32,643 nucleotides of DNA from Gammaproteobacteria bacterium (lineage in GTDB: Bacteria > Pseudomonadota > Gammaproteobacteria > Pseudomonadales > Azotimanducaceae), in the NCBI GenBank assembly GCA_013151695.1, contig JAADHW010000084.1:1-32643 (forward strand). The letters are read 5' to 3'. Shown here in pieces: positions 17,918 to 29,176 of the stretch. A program made the translations under genes and the position numbers. Numbering within the stretch: the stretch's first letter is position 1; every line of letters starts with the position of its first letter. The notes under the pieces were generated by a model that saw only the letters and a program-made list of their open reading frames with translations, did no database searches and had not been told where the DNA came from.

Positions 17918-19101
17918 TGTGGCTTTCCCACTTGGGCTTTGGTGTGATTGCTGCGTAAGGGTGTAGTGTAGGTTGGTGGGCCTAGTAGTTGTAATGTTTT
18001 ATCACCCAAATTTGGTGCTAAGGACAACTTGGTTGGAAAGCACTGTATGAAGTCACCTGAACGTTGAACAAAGGCTTCGTCCGGTTTTATGGATGATGAT
18101 TGATATGCCTCAGCCCGATTAACACTCAAGATCTCAAACTGTGCTGCCTGCCAGTCGAGCCAGGGCAAGCAGAATTCCAGCTCTTGTTTTGCAAAGGCCA
18201 GTTGTTCTTGGTCTGTGCGATCTATACCTGTAGTGGCTAGGCGGCCGCCCAGGTACCACACTAAACCTGCATCAGATGGATGACTAGTGATGGTGATGCG
18301 CGGCTCATTGCTGGTGATGCCCGTCAAGCAGTGCGCATACATTTGTACGTTGTGGCGGGGTCTTACGATGACCTGCTTTAAAGGTCGCTGTTGCATAGCA
18401 ATGTCACCGATGCCGGCGATGTCCAGGATATTTTGGCTGCCGTTACCCGCACAACAGATGAGTTGCTTGGCGCGCACAGGAATATCGTCTAGTTCAATGA
18501 CATAACCTTCTGGTGTTTTTGCGAAGTTGTGTTCGGTGAGTTCCAGTTGAAAAACATACTCGCTGAAAGGTGCAATTAGGGTATTAAGTAAGTCAGTGGT
18601 GTCCACGACAAAGTCATTGAGACTATAAACGACGCCGTCGAAGCCTTGAAATGAACTGGGCCATTCATTCTTAGGCAATTTCTCGATGCGCCCGCGTAAA
18701 GATTTACTGGCAAAAAAGGTGGTGAGGCGTCCCAGGGTGGACGATTTAGCGAACATGTAGTACTTCTCAGATAAGAGGCGACTGCCGATTAAGTCAACGT
18801 TAGCCGTGAGAAGATTGTACGAGCTTTTTGTGTCAGATAAGCCGAGACACTGGCGCCAACGTTCCGGCATGGATGCGATCGCTTCGGATGCTCCAGTTAG
18901 GGCACCGCTCAAGGCGTATTTTAAGCCGCCATGAATCATACCCTGAGACGCCATGGTTTGATCGCAGCCTATGCTGTGGGCTTCGAACAACACTGCGTTA
19001 TAACCCTTGCTGCGGAGCAAGTTAAGTAACCATGCCCCGGCGATGCCACCACCAACGATGGCTGCATCTATGTCGTGTGCGTTTGTAGATTGTGAATGAA
19101 T
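17911..19101 (-). CDS. FAD-dependent oxidoreductase (DAO/DadA-like); N-terminus extended upstream of track start
   Basis: Frame is open upstream of the track start (19020) and encodes DIDAAIVGGGIAGAWLLNLLRSKGYNAVLFEAHSIG, the expected GxGxxG FAD motif. No ATG/GTG/TTG between the in-frame stop (19134..19132) and this motif; ATT at 19101..19099 is the candidate start. 7-nt overlap with the downstream AKR gene. Confidence 0.82.
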   Translation of the reverse strand: MHSQSTNAHDIDAAIVGGGIAGAWLLNLLRSKGYNAVLFEAHSIGCDQTMASQGMIHGGLKYALSGALTGASEAIASMPERWRQCLGLSDTKSSYNLLTANVDLIGSRLLSEKYYMFAKSSTLGRLTTFFASKSLRGRIEKLPKNEWPSSFQGFDGVVYSLNDFVVDTTDLLNTLIAPFSEYVFQLELTEHNFAKTPEGYVIELDDIPVRAKQLICCAGNGSQNILDIAGIGDIAMQQRPLKQVIVRPRHNVQMYAHCLTGITSNEPRITITSHPSDAGLVWYLGGRLATTGIDRTDQEQLAFAKQELEFCLPWLDWQAAQFEILSVNRAEAYQSSSIKPDEAFVQRSGDFIQCFPTKLSLAPNLGDKTLQLLGPPTYTTPLRSNHTKAQVGKPQW

Positions 19102-19189
19102 TTGTTTGCTACCCCTGACTCTGAATCTGCCTTAGCTGACATTGACAGTTTACCGGCGAGCCATCACTCTGCAAGCCGTGAGAAATTGG

Positions 19190-20461
19190 ATGTATCAAAT
19201 TATCTTGTGGCTGGTTCTGCCGTTGGTCTGGCTGAGGTTGCAATGGCGGGGAAGGAAAGAACCAGGATATGCCGTTCGTCAGTCTGAGCGTTTTGGTCGA
19301 GTGCCACCGTCCATTCGACCTCATCCGGTTTGGTTTCATACCGTTTCTGCTGGAGAGAGCATTGCTGCAGCCCCGCTGGTGCAAACGTTACAAGCAGATT
19401 TTCCCGAGCTACCCTTTCTAATGACAACCATGACGCCCACTGGATCTGGCCAGGTACGGCAACGCCTGCCTGATGTTGACCATTGTTATGCACCTTACGA
19501 CTTTGGATTTGCGGTTCGGCGCTTTTTTACTGCCGTGCAGCCGCGAATGTTAGTGCTCATGGAGACCGAACTTTGGCCGAACTTAATTGCTGAAGCACAT
19601 CGCCTTGAAATCCCGGTATTGTTGATCAATGCAAGGTTGTCGGCGCGGTCGGCTCGTGGTTATGAGAAAGTTTGGCGCTTAACTCATCGTATGCTTTCAC
19701 ACGTGCGTTTCATAGCTTGTCAAAGTGAACAGCACCAAAGACGATTTATTGAGCTTGGAGCCAATCCGCAGACCGTTGAAACTACTGGCAGTGTGAAGTT
19801 TGATGTCAGTTTACCAGTCGATTTTGATGCCACGGTTATGGGCTTGCAGAAGGCATTCGCCTGGGATGATGCACCAGTGTGGATTGCCGCCTCTACCCAT
19901 CCTGGAGAAGATGAAATTGTCCTAAAAACGCACCTTGAATTGATCGAAAAAATACCAGGGCTCAAATTATTGCTTGTTCCACGCCATCCTGTGCGTACCG
20001 ATGAAGTGTGCCAATTGGTTAAAAGAAGCGGCCTAACCGCAGCAAAGCAAAGTGAATTAGTTATCACTCATGCGGCTGATGTTGCTCCAGATGTAGTCGT
20101 CGGCGATTTGATGGGTACCTTGTTATATCTATATGGTGTAGCCCAGGTAGCTTTCGTCGGGGGCAGTTTTGTTGAAGTGGGCGGGCACAATCCTATCGAG
20201 CCTGCACTTTGCGGCATCCCCAGTATCTCAGGTCCGCATCAATTTAATTTCACAGATGTCATGAGTGACCTGGAACGTGTTGGTGGTCATGTAACCGCGC
20301 GTAAAGCAGAACAACTTGAGGCGTTGTTGGCGGGGTACCTACTCAATCCTACTGATCGGGCAACTGCAGGTGACGCAGCAATGGCCTGCGTAGCTGCTAA
20401 CCGAGGCGCGTCGGCAAGAGTGTTAGAGCTACTAAGATCCCGGATTACGTTGGCGCAATGA
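19190..20461 (+). CDS. waaA: 3-deoxy-D-manno-octulosonic acid (Kdo) transferase
   Basis: GRVPPSIRPHPVWFHTVSAGESIAAAPLV; LMETELWPNLIAEAHRLEIPVLLINARLSARSARGY; STHPGEDEIVL; VGGSFVEVGGHNPIEPAL. ATG at 19190 (MYQIILWL) preferred over track TTG 19142. Confidence 0.94.
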   Translation: MYQIILWLVLPLVWLRLQWRGRKEPGYAVRQSERFGRVPPSIRPHPVWFHTVSAGESIAAAPLVQTLQADFPELPFLMTTMTPTGSGQVRQRLPDVDHCYAPYDFGFAVRRFFTAVQPRMLVLMETELWPNLIAEAHRLEIPVLLINARLSARSARGYEKVWRLTHRMLSHVRFIACQSEQHQRRFIELGANPQTVETTGSVKFDVSLPVDFDATVMGLQKAFAWDDAPVWIAASTHPGEDEIVLKTHLELIEKIPGLKLLLVPRHPVRTDEVCQLVKRSGLTAAKQSELVITHAADVAPDVVVGDLMGTLLYLYGVAQVAFVGGSFVEVGGHNPIEPALCGIPSISGPHQFNFTDVMSDLERVGGHVTARKAEQLEALLAGYLLNPTDRATAGDAAMACVAANRGASARVLELLRSRITLAQ

Positions 20462-21829
20462 AACCAGCCGAAGGACTTGGTCGTTTGCGTCGGTGTAGAG
20501 ATTTAGTTCTTCTATATCGGCGTCAAAGAGTGCGCCTGCGGTTTGTTTAAGACGCATCAAATTAATGACATAGTTGTAGCGTGAATCTGCATAGTCGAAC
20601 TGCGACGAATATAGTCTCTGTTGGGCTTGCAGTACATCGACGATATTGCGGGTGCCTACCTCGTAGCCTGTTTCGGTGGCTTCCAGAGCAGACTGGGAAG
20701 ACTTGATCGCTTTCAAACGAGCCTTGACCCTAACCACATCGGTTGCCACAGCTTGATGTAAATTGCGCGTGTCTCGTGTCACTGTGCGGCGTTGGTTTAG
20801 TAGTAGTTCACGTGCACGATTTTCTAGTGCTTTGGCTTCTTTCGCTCTGGCGCGAACAAGCCCGCCGGAGTACAACGGCAAATTAAACTGCAATCCATAT
20901 ATGGTGGTATTGGTTGTGTCTGCGTTGAAGAAGTTTGGCGAGCCAGTCACTGATTGTACTTGGGTAACAGTGGCATCGATGGTTGGAAGATGGTCTGAAT
21001 GTCGAGCCTTTACTGTTCGACGGGCTGCTGCGAGCTGTTGTTGCGCTTTTAGAATGCTGTAGTTTTGGTCGAGGGCAGTGGCAACCCAATCTTGTTCGTT
21101 CATGGGGTTTGGGTTGATGATGGGCAGTTTTTCGGCCAGTCGATCTAATGTGTCGTACGACATGCCAGTCAACGTACCCAATGTCTCGAAGAATATATTT
21201 TGGTCCCCGTCGGCTTGAATGCGTCGCACCACGGCGTTGTCGTACGCTGCTTGTGATTCTAGAACGTCAGTGATGGCTACTAGCCCAACTTCAAAGCGTT
21301 GTTGTACTTGTTCAAGTTGGCGCTTCACCGCAGCTTCTTCGGCGGTGGTGCTGTCGAGTAGATCTTGTGCTCGAAGCACGTTCAAATAAGACTGAATAAC
21401 ACGAACGATCAACTCTTGTTCGGTTGCGGCGAGGTCAAATTGTGCCGCTGATACAGACGACTTTGCACTGCTCAAACTAAACCATGCGTTCATGTCTAAC
21501 AGTGGTTGGCTGAGCTGTGCATTCCACTGATGCGAGTTGTAGTTTAAATCATCGGCTGGAAGCCCGGTAGTGGGGTTGATAGCCCCAGGGAATCCGATTT
21601 GGTTGTAGGAGGTGTTTGCACTCGCTACCAGTGAAGGCAACAATGCAGATCTCGCTTGAGGCACGCCTTGTTCGCTGGCTGCATAGCTTGCACGTGCTGC
21701 TGCCACCACAGCATCGTTGCTTTTTGCTGCATCATAAACGTCCATTAGATTGGTTGCGCAAGCTATGTCACTGTTCACAAAACTCATCACAGCAGTGGTC
21801 AACAGGACAACGGATTTACAAAACTTCAT
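20432..21829 (-). CDS. tolC: TolC family outer membrane efflux protein
   Basis: N-terminal signal-like sequence; DVYDAAKSNDAVVAAARASY; NLPLYSGGLVRARAKEA; GYEVGTRNIVDVLQAQQRLYSSQFDYADSRYNYVINLMRLKQTAG. Confidence 0.92.
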   Translation of the reverse strand: MKFCKSVVLLTTAVMSFVNSDIACATNLMDVYDAAKSNDAVVAAARASYAASEQGVPQARSALLPSLVASANTSYNQIGFPGAINPTTGLPADDLNYNSHQWNAQLSQPLLDMNAWFSLSSAKSSVSAAQFDLAATEQELIVRVIQSYLNVLRAQDLLDSTTAEEAAVKRQLEQVQQRFEVGLVAITDVLESQAAYDNAVVRRIQADGDQNIFFETLGTLTGMSYDTLDRLAEKLPIINPNPMNEQDWVATALDQNYSILKAQQQLAAARRTVKARHSDHLPTIDATVTQVQSVTGSPNFFNADTTNTTIYGLQFNLPLYSGGLVRARAKEAKALENRARELLLNQRRTVTRDTRNLHQAVATDVVRVKARLKAIKSSQSALEATETGYEVGTRNIVDVLQAQQRLYSSQFDYADSRYNYVINLMRLKQTAGALFDADIEELNLYTDANDQVLRLVSLRQRNPGS

Positions 21830-22053
21830 GTTAGGTCAAACTCCTTCAAGCTGGCTAAGTCTACACCACCCCCACTATCAAAGTCGTAAGAGATCACCAA
21901 ACAGTTCTGTGCTACGGTAAAAGTTGTGGTGTACATCAAACTTTGATCTAGAAATCAATATAAAAACTGTGTTTCCAGGGGTGACCGAGGCACCTTACCT
22001 GGGTATATTGAGGCTTAATACGTTAGTAGAGTTGAAGAGGTTAAGTAGTAGGT

Positions 22054-22620
22054 TTGTCAGAAAAAAGGCCCGAAACTGAAGCAGATATCATTTCGCGTTC
22101 CAAGCTCTTGGTTGGTGAGCAGGCATTGGTTCGTGAGGGCGTCAGTTTTGTACCCATGGGTCGGCGCAACAAACCCTACAGCGTTGATCTACCTCGTCAT
22201 ATGGCGCAGTGTGATGCCAACTACCATCGCCTGATTCGATTGTTCCCCGATATGCGCAAAGAAGCCGAGCTTGCCTTTGCATTGTTGCTCTCCAGTTGTG
22301 ACGCCAATGTAGTTTTCAAGGTATTGGAAAAAGGCCCCTACACCACGTTGATAAAAATTCAGGTCTCCGTGGACGACAAGTGGTTGGCGCTGGCGGCAGC
22401 ACCGTTAATGACGGTTCGCATTTACCATGATGCGCAAAGTGCGGAGGTGGTGTCCTATCAAAATCAAAACCGCTTCTATAGTAAATATGACTATCCCAAT
22501 ACCGGCATGCGCCAGCGTGATGAGAAAGTTCAAATCAACCGCTTCTTAGGTGAATTTTTGACATTGTGTCAGGAGCACGGGGGGAGTAGCGACCCCCTCG
22601 AAATAGGCGGATGGAAATAG
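22054..22620 (+). CDS. DUF1249 family protein (YqiB-like)
   Basis: PYSVDLPRHMAQCDANYHRLIRLFPDMR; position upstream of cpdA/parE as in other gammaproteobacteria; TTG start with upstream GAGG. Confidence 0.8.
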   Translation: MSEKRPETEADIISRSKLLVGEQALVREGVSFVPMGRRNKPYSVDLPRHMAQCDANYHRLIRLFPDMRKEAELAFALLLSSCDANVVFKVLEKGPYTTLIKIQVSVDDKWLALAAAPLMTVRIYHDAQSAEVVSYQNQNRFYSKYDYPNTGMRQRDEKVQINRFLGEFLTLCQEHGGSSDPLEIGGWK

Positions 22621-22661
22621 GCAACTGCTGAGGCGCTGAACTTTAGTCAGAGGTTACTCAG

Positions 22662-23453
22662 ATGACCCAGCACATATTGCAAATTTCAGATTGTCATTTG
22701 GTCATGTCCGGTACCACGCTGCTTGGTGTCGATACCCAGGCCAGCCTCGAAGCTGTGTTGCAGCAAGCCACCCAAGATAGGCAACCACAAGCCATCATCG
22801 CCAGTGGCGACCTCGCGCATGATCCCGTTCGGGAAGTGTATATGCGGTTTTTAGAAACGCTTAGACGTTATAGCGATGCACCGTTAATTTGCTTGCCAGG
22901 AAACCATGATGTGCTGGGGGTAATGCAAACGGTAGGCCTGCCCATGCAGATGCTAAACCTTGGATGCTGGAGTATAGTTTGGCTCGATTCTCATGAAGAT
23001 CAATTGCCACGCGCACAAGTGACTGCTGCAGATTGTGCTGCTGTCGTGCGCGCCATTGAGAAAGCACGAGGTCAGTATCTACTGGTGGCTACTCATCATC
23101 CTTTTATGCTGGTTGATTCGCCTTGGCTCGACAAGGATAGGATTCAAAAGCCCGCAGAACTGGTAGACTGGCTTGCCGAATGTGGTGCGGTTTTGAATGA
23201 AGGCGCACCTAGGCTGCGAGGCGTTGTCTTTGGGCACGCCCACCAAAGTATCGAAGGTTTCTGCGGATCCCAAAAGGTGCCCGTTTTTGGCGTACCCTCA
23301 ACTTGCTTTCAGTTCCAACCTGGCAGTGAGGTGTTTTCTATTGACGCAAAACCTCCAGGATACCGATGGCTACATCTCGCAGAAAATGGCGACATAACAA
23401 CTCACGTTGAGCGAGTGGTGTCGTTTCCGATTAACGTACAGCTAGATAATTAA
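22662..23453 (+). CDS. cpdA: 3',5'-cyclic-AMP phosphodiesterase (CpdA), metallophosphoesterase
   Basis: LQISDCHL, ASGDLAHD, CLPGNHDVLG, ATHHPF, GVVFGHAHQ metallophosphoesterase motifs; between the DUF1249 gene and parE. Confidence 0.9.
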   Translation: MTQHILQISDCHLVMSGTTLLGVDTQASLEAVLQQATQDRQPQAIIASGDLAHDPVREVYMRFLETLRRYSDAPLICLPGNHDVLGVMQTVGLPMQMLNLGCWSIVWLDSHEDQLPRAQVTAADCAAVVRAIEKARGQYLLVATHHPFMLVDSPWLDKDRIQKPAELVDWLAECGAVLNEGAPRLRGVVFGHAHQSIEGFCGSQKVPVFGVPSTCFQFQPGSEVFSIDAKPPGYRWLHLAENGDITTHVERVVSFPINVQLDN

Positions 23454-25370
<1,917 letters not shown>

Positions 25371-25422
25371 GCGCGGGTACCTGTCTTTTAACCGCTTAAT
25401 CAATTTATAACCGAATGCGAAT

Positions 25423-27684
25423 ATGACCGAAAAAACAACCGAACCTGATATGGAAGAGAGTATTCCTCTCGCCACATACACCGAGCGTGCCTACCTAGAC
25501 TATTCGATGTATGTCATTAACGACAGAGCGCTTCCACATATTGGCGATGGCTTGAAACCAGTTCAACGCCGCATCATCTTTGCCATGGGCGAATTAGGCC
25601 TAAACAACCAGGCGAAGTATGTTAAATCTGCTCGCACCGTAGGGGATGTGTTGGGTAAATATCACCCCCATGGTGACAGTGCTTGTTATGAGGCCATGGT
25701 ACACATGGCGCAACCGTTTTCGTTTCGATATCCCTTGGTTGATGGACAAGGAAACTGGGGCGCGCCCGATGACCCTAAATCGTTTGCTGCCATGCGCTAT
25801 ACCGAGGCGCGTCTATCGCGGTATTCAAGCTTGCTGTTGGCAGAGGCGCGTTTGGGTACCGTGGACTACGTGCCTAACTTCGACGGCAGCACAGACGAGC
25901 CGAAATTATTACCCGCACAGGTGCCTTTTGTGCTGCTCAATGGCAGTACTGGTATTGCCGTGGGTATGGCTACGGATATCCCGCCGCACAATATCAACGA
26001 GGTGATATCGGCCTGTATACATCTGTTGGACAAGCCCAAAGCGAATGTGGTGGATGTAATGACCCACATCAAAGCACCAGACTATCCTACTGAAGCCCAA
26101 ATCATTACATCGGCGCAGGAGATCCGGGAGATCTACGAAACCGGGCGCGGCAGTATTCGAGCTCGAGCAGTGTACGACAAAGAGGATGGCGAGGTGGTGA
26201 TTACCGCCCTACCCCACCAAACGTCTCCGGCTAAGATACTGGAGCAAATTGCCCAACAAATGCACGCCAAGAAGTTGCCCATGTTGGTGGACTTACGTGA
26301 CGAGTCTGATCATGAAAACCCGACACGTTTGGCCTTAGTGCTGCGCTCGAACCGGGTGGACGTTGAGCGGTTAATGAGCCACCTATTTGCCACAACTGAT
26401 TTACAGCGAAGTTTTCGAGTCAATTTGAATATCATTGGCTTAGATCACCGGCCAAAAGTTAAAAGCCTAGTGGGTATTCTCAAAGAGTGGTTAACCTATC
26501 GCCAAGCTGTGGTCACACGTCGCCTGCGCTACCGACTTGAAAAGATTAACGACCGTTTACACATTCTGGCCGGTCTGCTCATCGCGTATCTAAATATTGA
26601 TGAAGTGATTCGCATTATTCGCGAAGAAGACAAGCCCAAAAACGAGTTGATGAGGCGCTATGAATTGTCGGAAATTCAAGCCGACGCTATTTTAGATTTA
26701 CGCTTGCGACAACTGGCGAAATTGGAAGAGATCAAACTCACCACACAACAAGATGAGCTTGCGGTAGAAAAAGCGGGTCTGGAAAAAATATTAGGCTCTA
26801 AGGCGCGGCTCAAATCATTGGTGAAAAAAGAACTGTTAGAGATTGCCAAAGAGTATGGTGATGAGCGCCGTTCACCCTTAGTCGACATTGATGAGGCCAG
26901 CGAAGCAGGCGCTTTTAGTGATGAAGACCTGCTTAGCAACGATCCGATCACCGTTGTGTTGTCGGAAAAAGGTTGGGTGCGGGTAGCCAAAGGCCATGAG
27001 ATGGACCCCAAGGAGCTGAACTATCGAAGTGGTGATCGTTTTGCGCAAGCAGCGCACGGACGCAGCAACGAAACTTTGGTTTTTTTCGACTCCCACGGCC
27101 GCACCTATAACATAGCAGCACACACGTTGCCATCAGCTCGGGGCCAAGGAGAACCCCTCACGGGTCGTTTTAAGCCGCCCACAGGTGCTCGCTTTGTCGG
27201 AGTTGCCATGGGTAATGCAAACACCCAGGTGGTGATGGCATCTAGTGCGGGTTTTGGGTTCATTGGACGGCTGAGTGACATGGTGGCTAAGAATAAGGCG
27301 GGCAAGGCAGTACTCAGTGTACCCAACCCGGGAGTGGCCCTAACGCCGAGCCTGGTTACTAGCCAAACAATCGAGTCAGGCTGGGTTGCTGCTGTTACTG
27401 ATCAGGGACGCTTGTTGGTATTTCCCCTACAAGAGCTTCCGGAATTAGCGCGAGGTAAGGGTAACAAACTGATCAATGTGCCGAGTGCTGCTTTCAAATC
27501 TGGAGAGGAAATCATGATCGCGGCAGTTGTACTGGATAGTGATCAAGAGTTGGTGGTGCATGCCGGTCAGCGCCATTTGAGCATGAAGCGTAAAGATCTT
27601 GAGAATTACATAGGCGAGCGTGCGCGTCGCGGCCGCAAGTTGCCGCGGGGATTTCAAAAAGTGGATCATTTGTCTGTACGGTAG
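25423..27684 (+). CDS. parC: DNA topoisomerase IV subunit A
   Basis: [68 protein letters not shown]. Confidence 0.97.
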   Translation: MTEKTTEPDMEESIPLATYTERAYLDYSMYVINDRALPHIGDGLKPVQRRIIFAMGELGLNNQAKYVKSARTVGDVLGKYHPHGDSACYEAMVHMAQPFSFRYPLVDGQGNWGAPDDPKSFAAMRYTEARLSRYSSLLLAEARLGTVDYVPNFDGSTDEPKLLPAQVPFVLLNGSTGIAVGMATDIPPHNINEVISACIHLLDKPKANVVDVMTHIKAPDYPTEAQIITSAQEIREIYETGRGSIRARAVYDKEDGEVVITALPHQTSPAKILEQIAQQMHAKKLPMLVDLRDESDHENPTRLALVLRSNRVDVERLMSHLFATTDLQRSFRVNLNIIGLDHRPKVKSLVGILKEWLTYRQAVVTRRLRYRLEKINDRLHILAGLLIAYLNIDEVIRIIREEDKPKNELMRRYELSEIQADAILDLRLRQLAKLEEIKLTTQQDELAVEKAGLEKILGSKARLKSLVKKELLEIAKEYGDERRSPLVDIDEASEAGAFSDEDLLSNDPITVVLSEKGWVRVAKGHEMDPKELNYRSGDRFAQAAHGRSNETLVFFDSHGRTYNIAAHTLPSARGQGEPLTGRFKPPTGARFVGVAMGNANTQVVMASSAGFGFIGRLSDMVAKNKAGKAVLSVPNPGVALTPSLVTSQTIESGWVAAVTDQGRLLVFPLQELPELARGKGNKLINVPSAAFKSGEEIMIAAVVLDSDQELVVHAGQRHLSMKRKDLENYIGERARRGRKLPRGFQKVDHLSVR

Positions 27685-27777
27685 TCGAGGTGGTTGTGGG
27701 TGGTTAACTAGTTGGCCCTGAATTAACCTCAATCGGTTGAAATATATATGCTTTTGGCCGTTTTTGCAGTATGTAAA

Positions 27778-27816
27778 TTGCCAGGTATTGACGCCTATAG
27801 CGTCAATACCTGGCAA
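27778..27816. repeat. Perfect 17-bp inverted repeat, 5-nt loop
   Basis: ttgccaggtattgacgc-ctata-gcgtcaatacctggcaa; arms are exact reverse complements. Confidence 0.95.
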
Positions 27817-27832
27817 AACTTGAGGCCGACTT

Positions 27833-27961
27833 GCAAGCCATGGATGGCTTGCCCGCGGGTGAAACCCGGCGCGAGTGAAGAAATATCAATGCAAAAGCAC
27901 AGCTTTTTTGTTGGTATTTCAGAACGATTCCCTGAACAACCCAGGGATGGGTTATTCAGGG
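27833..27961. repeat. Array of consecutive inverted repeats/hairpins in convergent intergenic region
   Basis: gcaagccat-gg-atggcttgc (27833-27852); cgggt-gaa-acccg (27856-27868); gaaatatcaatgcaaaagc-aca-gcttttttgttggtatttc (27880-27920; 15 Watson-Crick plus 3 G.U of 19); ccctgaacaaccca-ggga-tgggttattcaggg (27930-27961; 13 of 14). Confidence 0.85.
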
Positions 27962-27965
27962 ACGA

Positions 27966-29114
27966 CTAACCAGCAGCTTGATTAAAATCGAGAATCAGCG
28001 TGCCTTGGCTGTCTATCAGTTGTTGTTGTTGAACGGGTAATTCTTTCACAAGGTAAAGTGATTCTGCACCGTCTAAGTCGTCTAAAAGAGGGTGAGTGAA
28101 TGGCTCAGCCCAGGCTTGCTGGTTATGCGCAAGACCTTTGTAAACAACTTCTGCGAGTAATACCGTATGGCTTTTAGACAATGCCGCCAAGGTCATATGG
28201 GTGTCGATATCGACTATTTCGGATAACTCAGCGAAACCAAATGTATTAATCTCGACAGGTGAGTCAGGGCTAGCCACTTCACTGAGATAACATCGAAATC
28301 TCCCAACAGTTTCGAACTGTTCTAGAAGCTTCTGCATTAACATAGAAGCACACACGGCTTGTGAGGCGCTTACTGAGCGTCGATCAAGCATCAGTAGTAC
28401 GCCCTTGCTTGGCGCTTCTACCGCAATGCCGTGGTGAATTGCGCACACCTCTTGAGCCATAGATAGAGCATCTTCGACCGCTTGCTGTCGAGCTTGGGCG
28501 TTCAGCGCAAATTGATTGTGAAGGTTGACGGTTAAGAAAAAGCTTTGTTGTGGTTCGAAGGCTTTAGCTTCAGGAACGGAGACGATAGGGAGTGAGCGAT
28601 TACCCCGCCTAGAAATCTGTAGAATGATCACCGTTGCGGCCGGGGCGATAAACAACAATATGAAAGTGGCAAGCCAACGCCACAGTTGGCTCGCAGGTTC
28701 AAAAGCTTGAGAATTGAGCACTACACTCACGTAGCCAGTAATGGTGTCGCCCAATGTTGCTGGTGCGGGAAAGTGCTCGCCGCTTTCCGAGCTTCCACTC
28801 ATCGCAATAATTTCGTTGTTGGTGTTGTAAAAAATTAGGCCTGATACTTCGGTGTAGGCTGTGGTGTTGTTGGCAATTACTGCTAGTTCGATGCGGTCTT
28901 TGTGCAGCAGGTGTCCGGCGCTGGTTGAAGCCAAAGTGCGCGCCAGAGTTTCGCCGTATCGCGTTATTTCGAGATTGGTAGAATTTGCAGGCGTCCACAC
29001 CGCCAGCATGCCGCCGCTGCTCAGTAGGGTTGCTAACAAGGCAGTGGGTAAGGTTGTTTTACTTGGCTTATATCGTTTCCACCAAAGTGCCAACGGAAGT
29101 ACCTGCAAGCTCAA
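27966..29114 (-). CDS. Membrane-anchored protein of unknown function, possibly AhpA/YtjB (SMP) related
   Basis: N-terminal TM region, extracytoplasmic segment, second TM (LWRWLATFILLFIAPAATVIILQIS) and a cytoplasmic domain; divergent neighbour of serB. Confidence 0.55.
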   Translation of the reverse strand: MSLQVLPLALWWKRYKPSKTTLPTALLATLLSSGGMLAVWTPANSTNLEITRYGETLARTLASTSAGHLLHKDRIELAVIANNTTAYTEVSGLIFYNTNNEIIAMSGSSESGEHFPAPATLGDTITGYVSVVLNSQAFEPASQLWRWLATFILLFIAPAATVIILQISRRGNRSLPIVSVPEAKAFEPQQSFFLTVNLHNQFALNAQARQQAVEDALSMAQEVCAIHHGIAVEAPSKGVLLMLDRRSVSASQAVCASMLMQKLLEQFETVGRFRCYLSEVASPDSPVEINTFGFAELSEIVDIDTHMTLAALSKSHTVLLAEVVYKGLAHNQQAWAEPFTHPLLDDLDGAESLYLVKELPVQQQQLIDSQGTLILDFNQAAG

Positions 29115-29176
29115 ATAGTTGGGGTGCGTAATCTAGCACACAAAAGAGCCGTGCGAATGCAACTTCAGTCAGTACA

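Noticed and set aside
21975-22002. Hairpin-like ccagg-ggtg...cacc-tta-cctgg in the tolC/DUF1249 intergenic region, considered as a riboswitch
   Set aside because: Short, bulged stem without conserved riboswitch elements I can recognise; insufficient support.
27748-27969. 73-aa + strand ORF downstream of parC
   Set aside because: Runs straight through the hairpin array; its sequence is explained by the inverted repeats and it has no supported start or motif.
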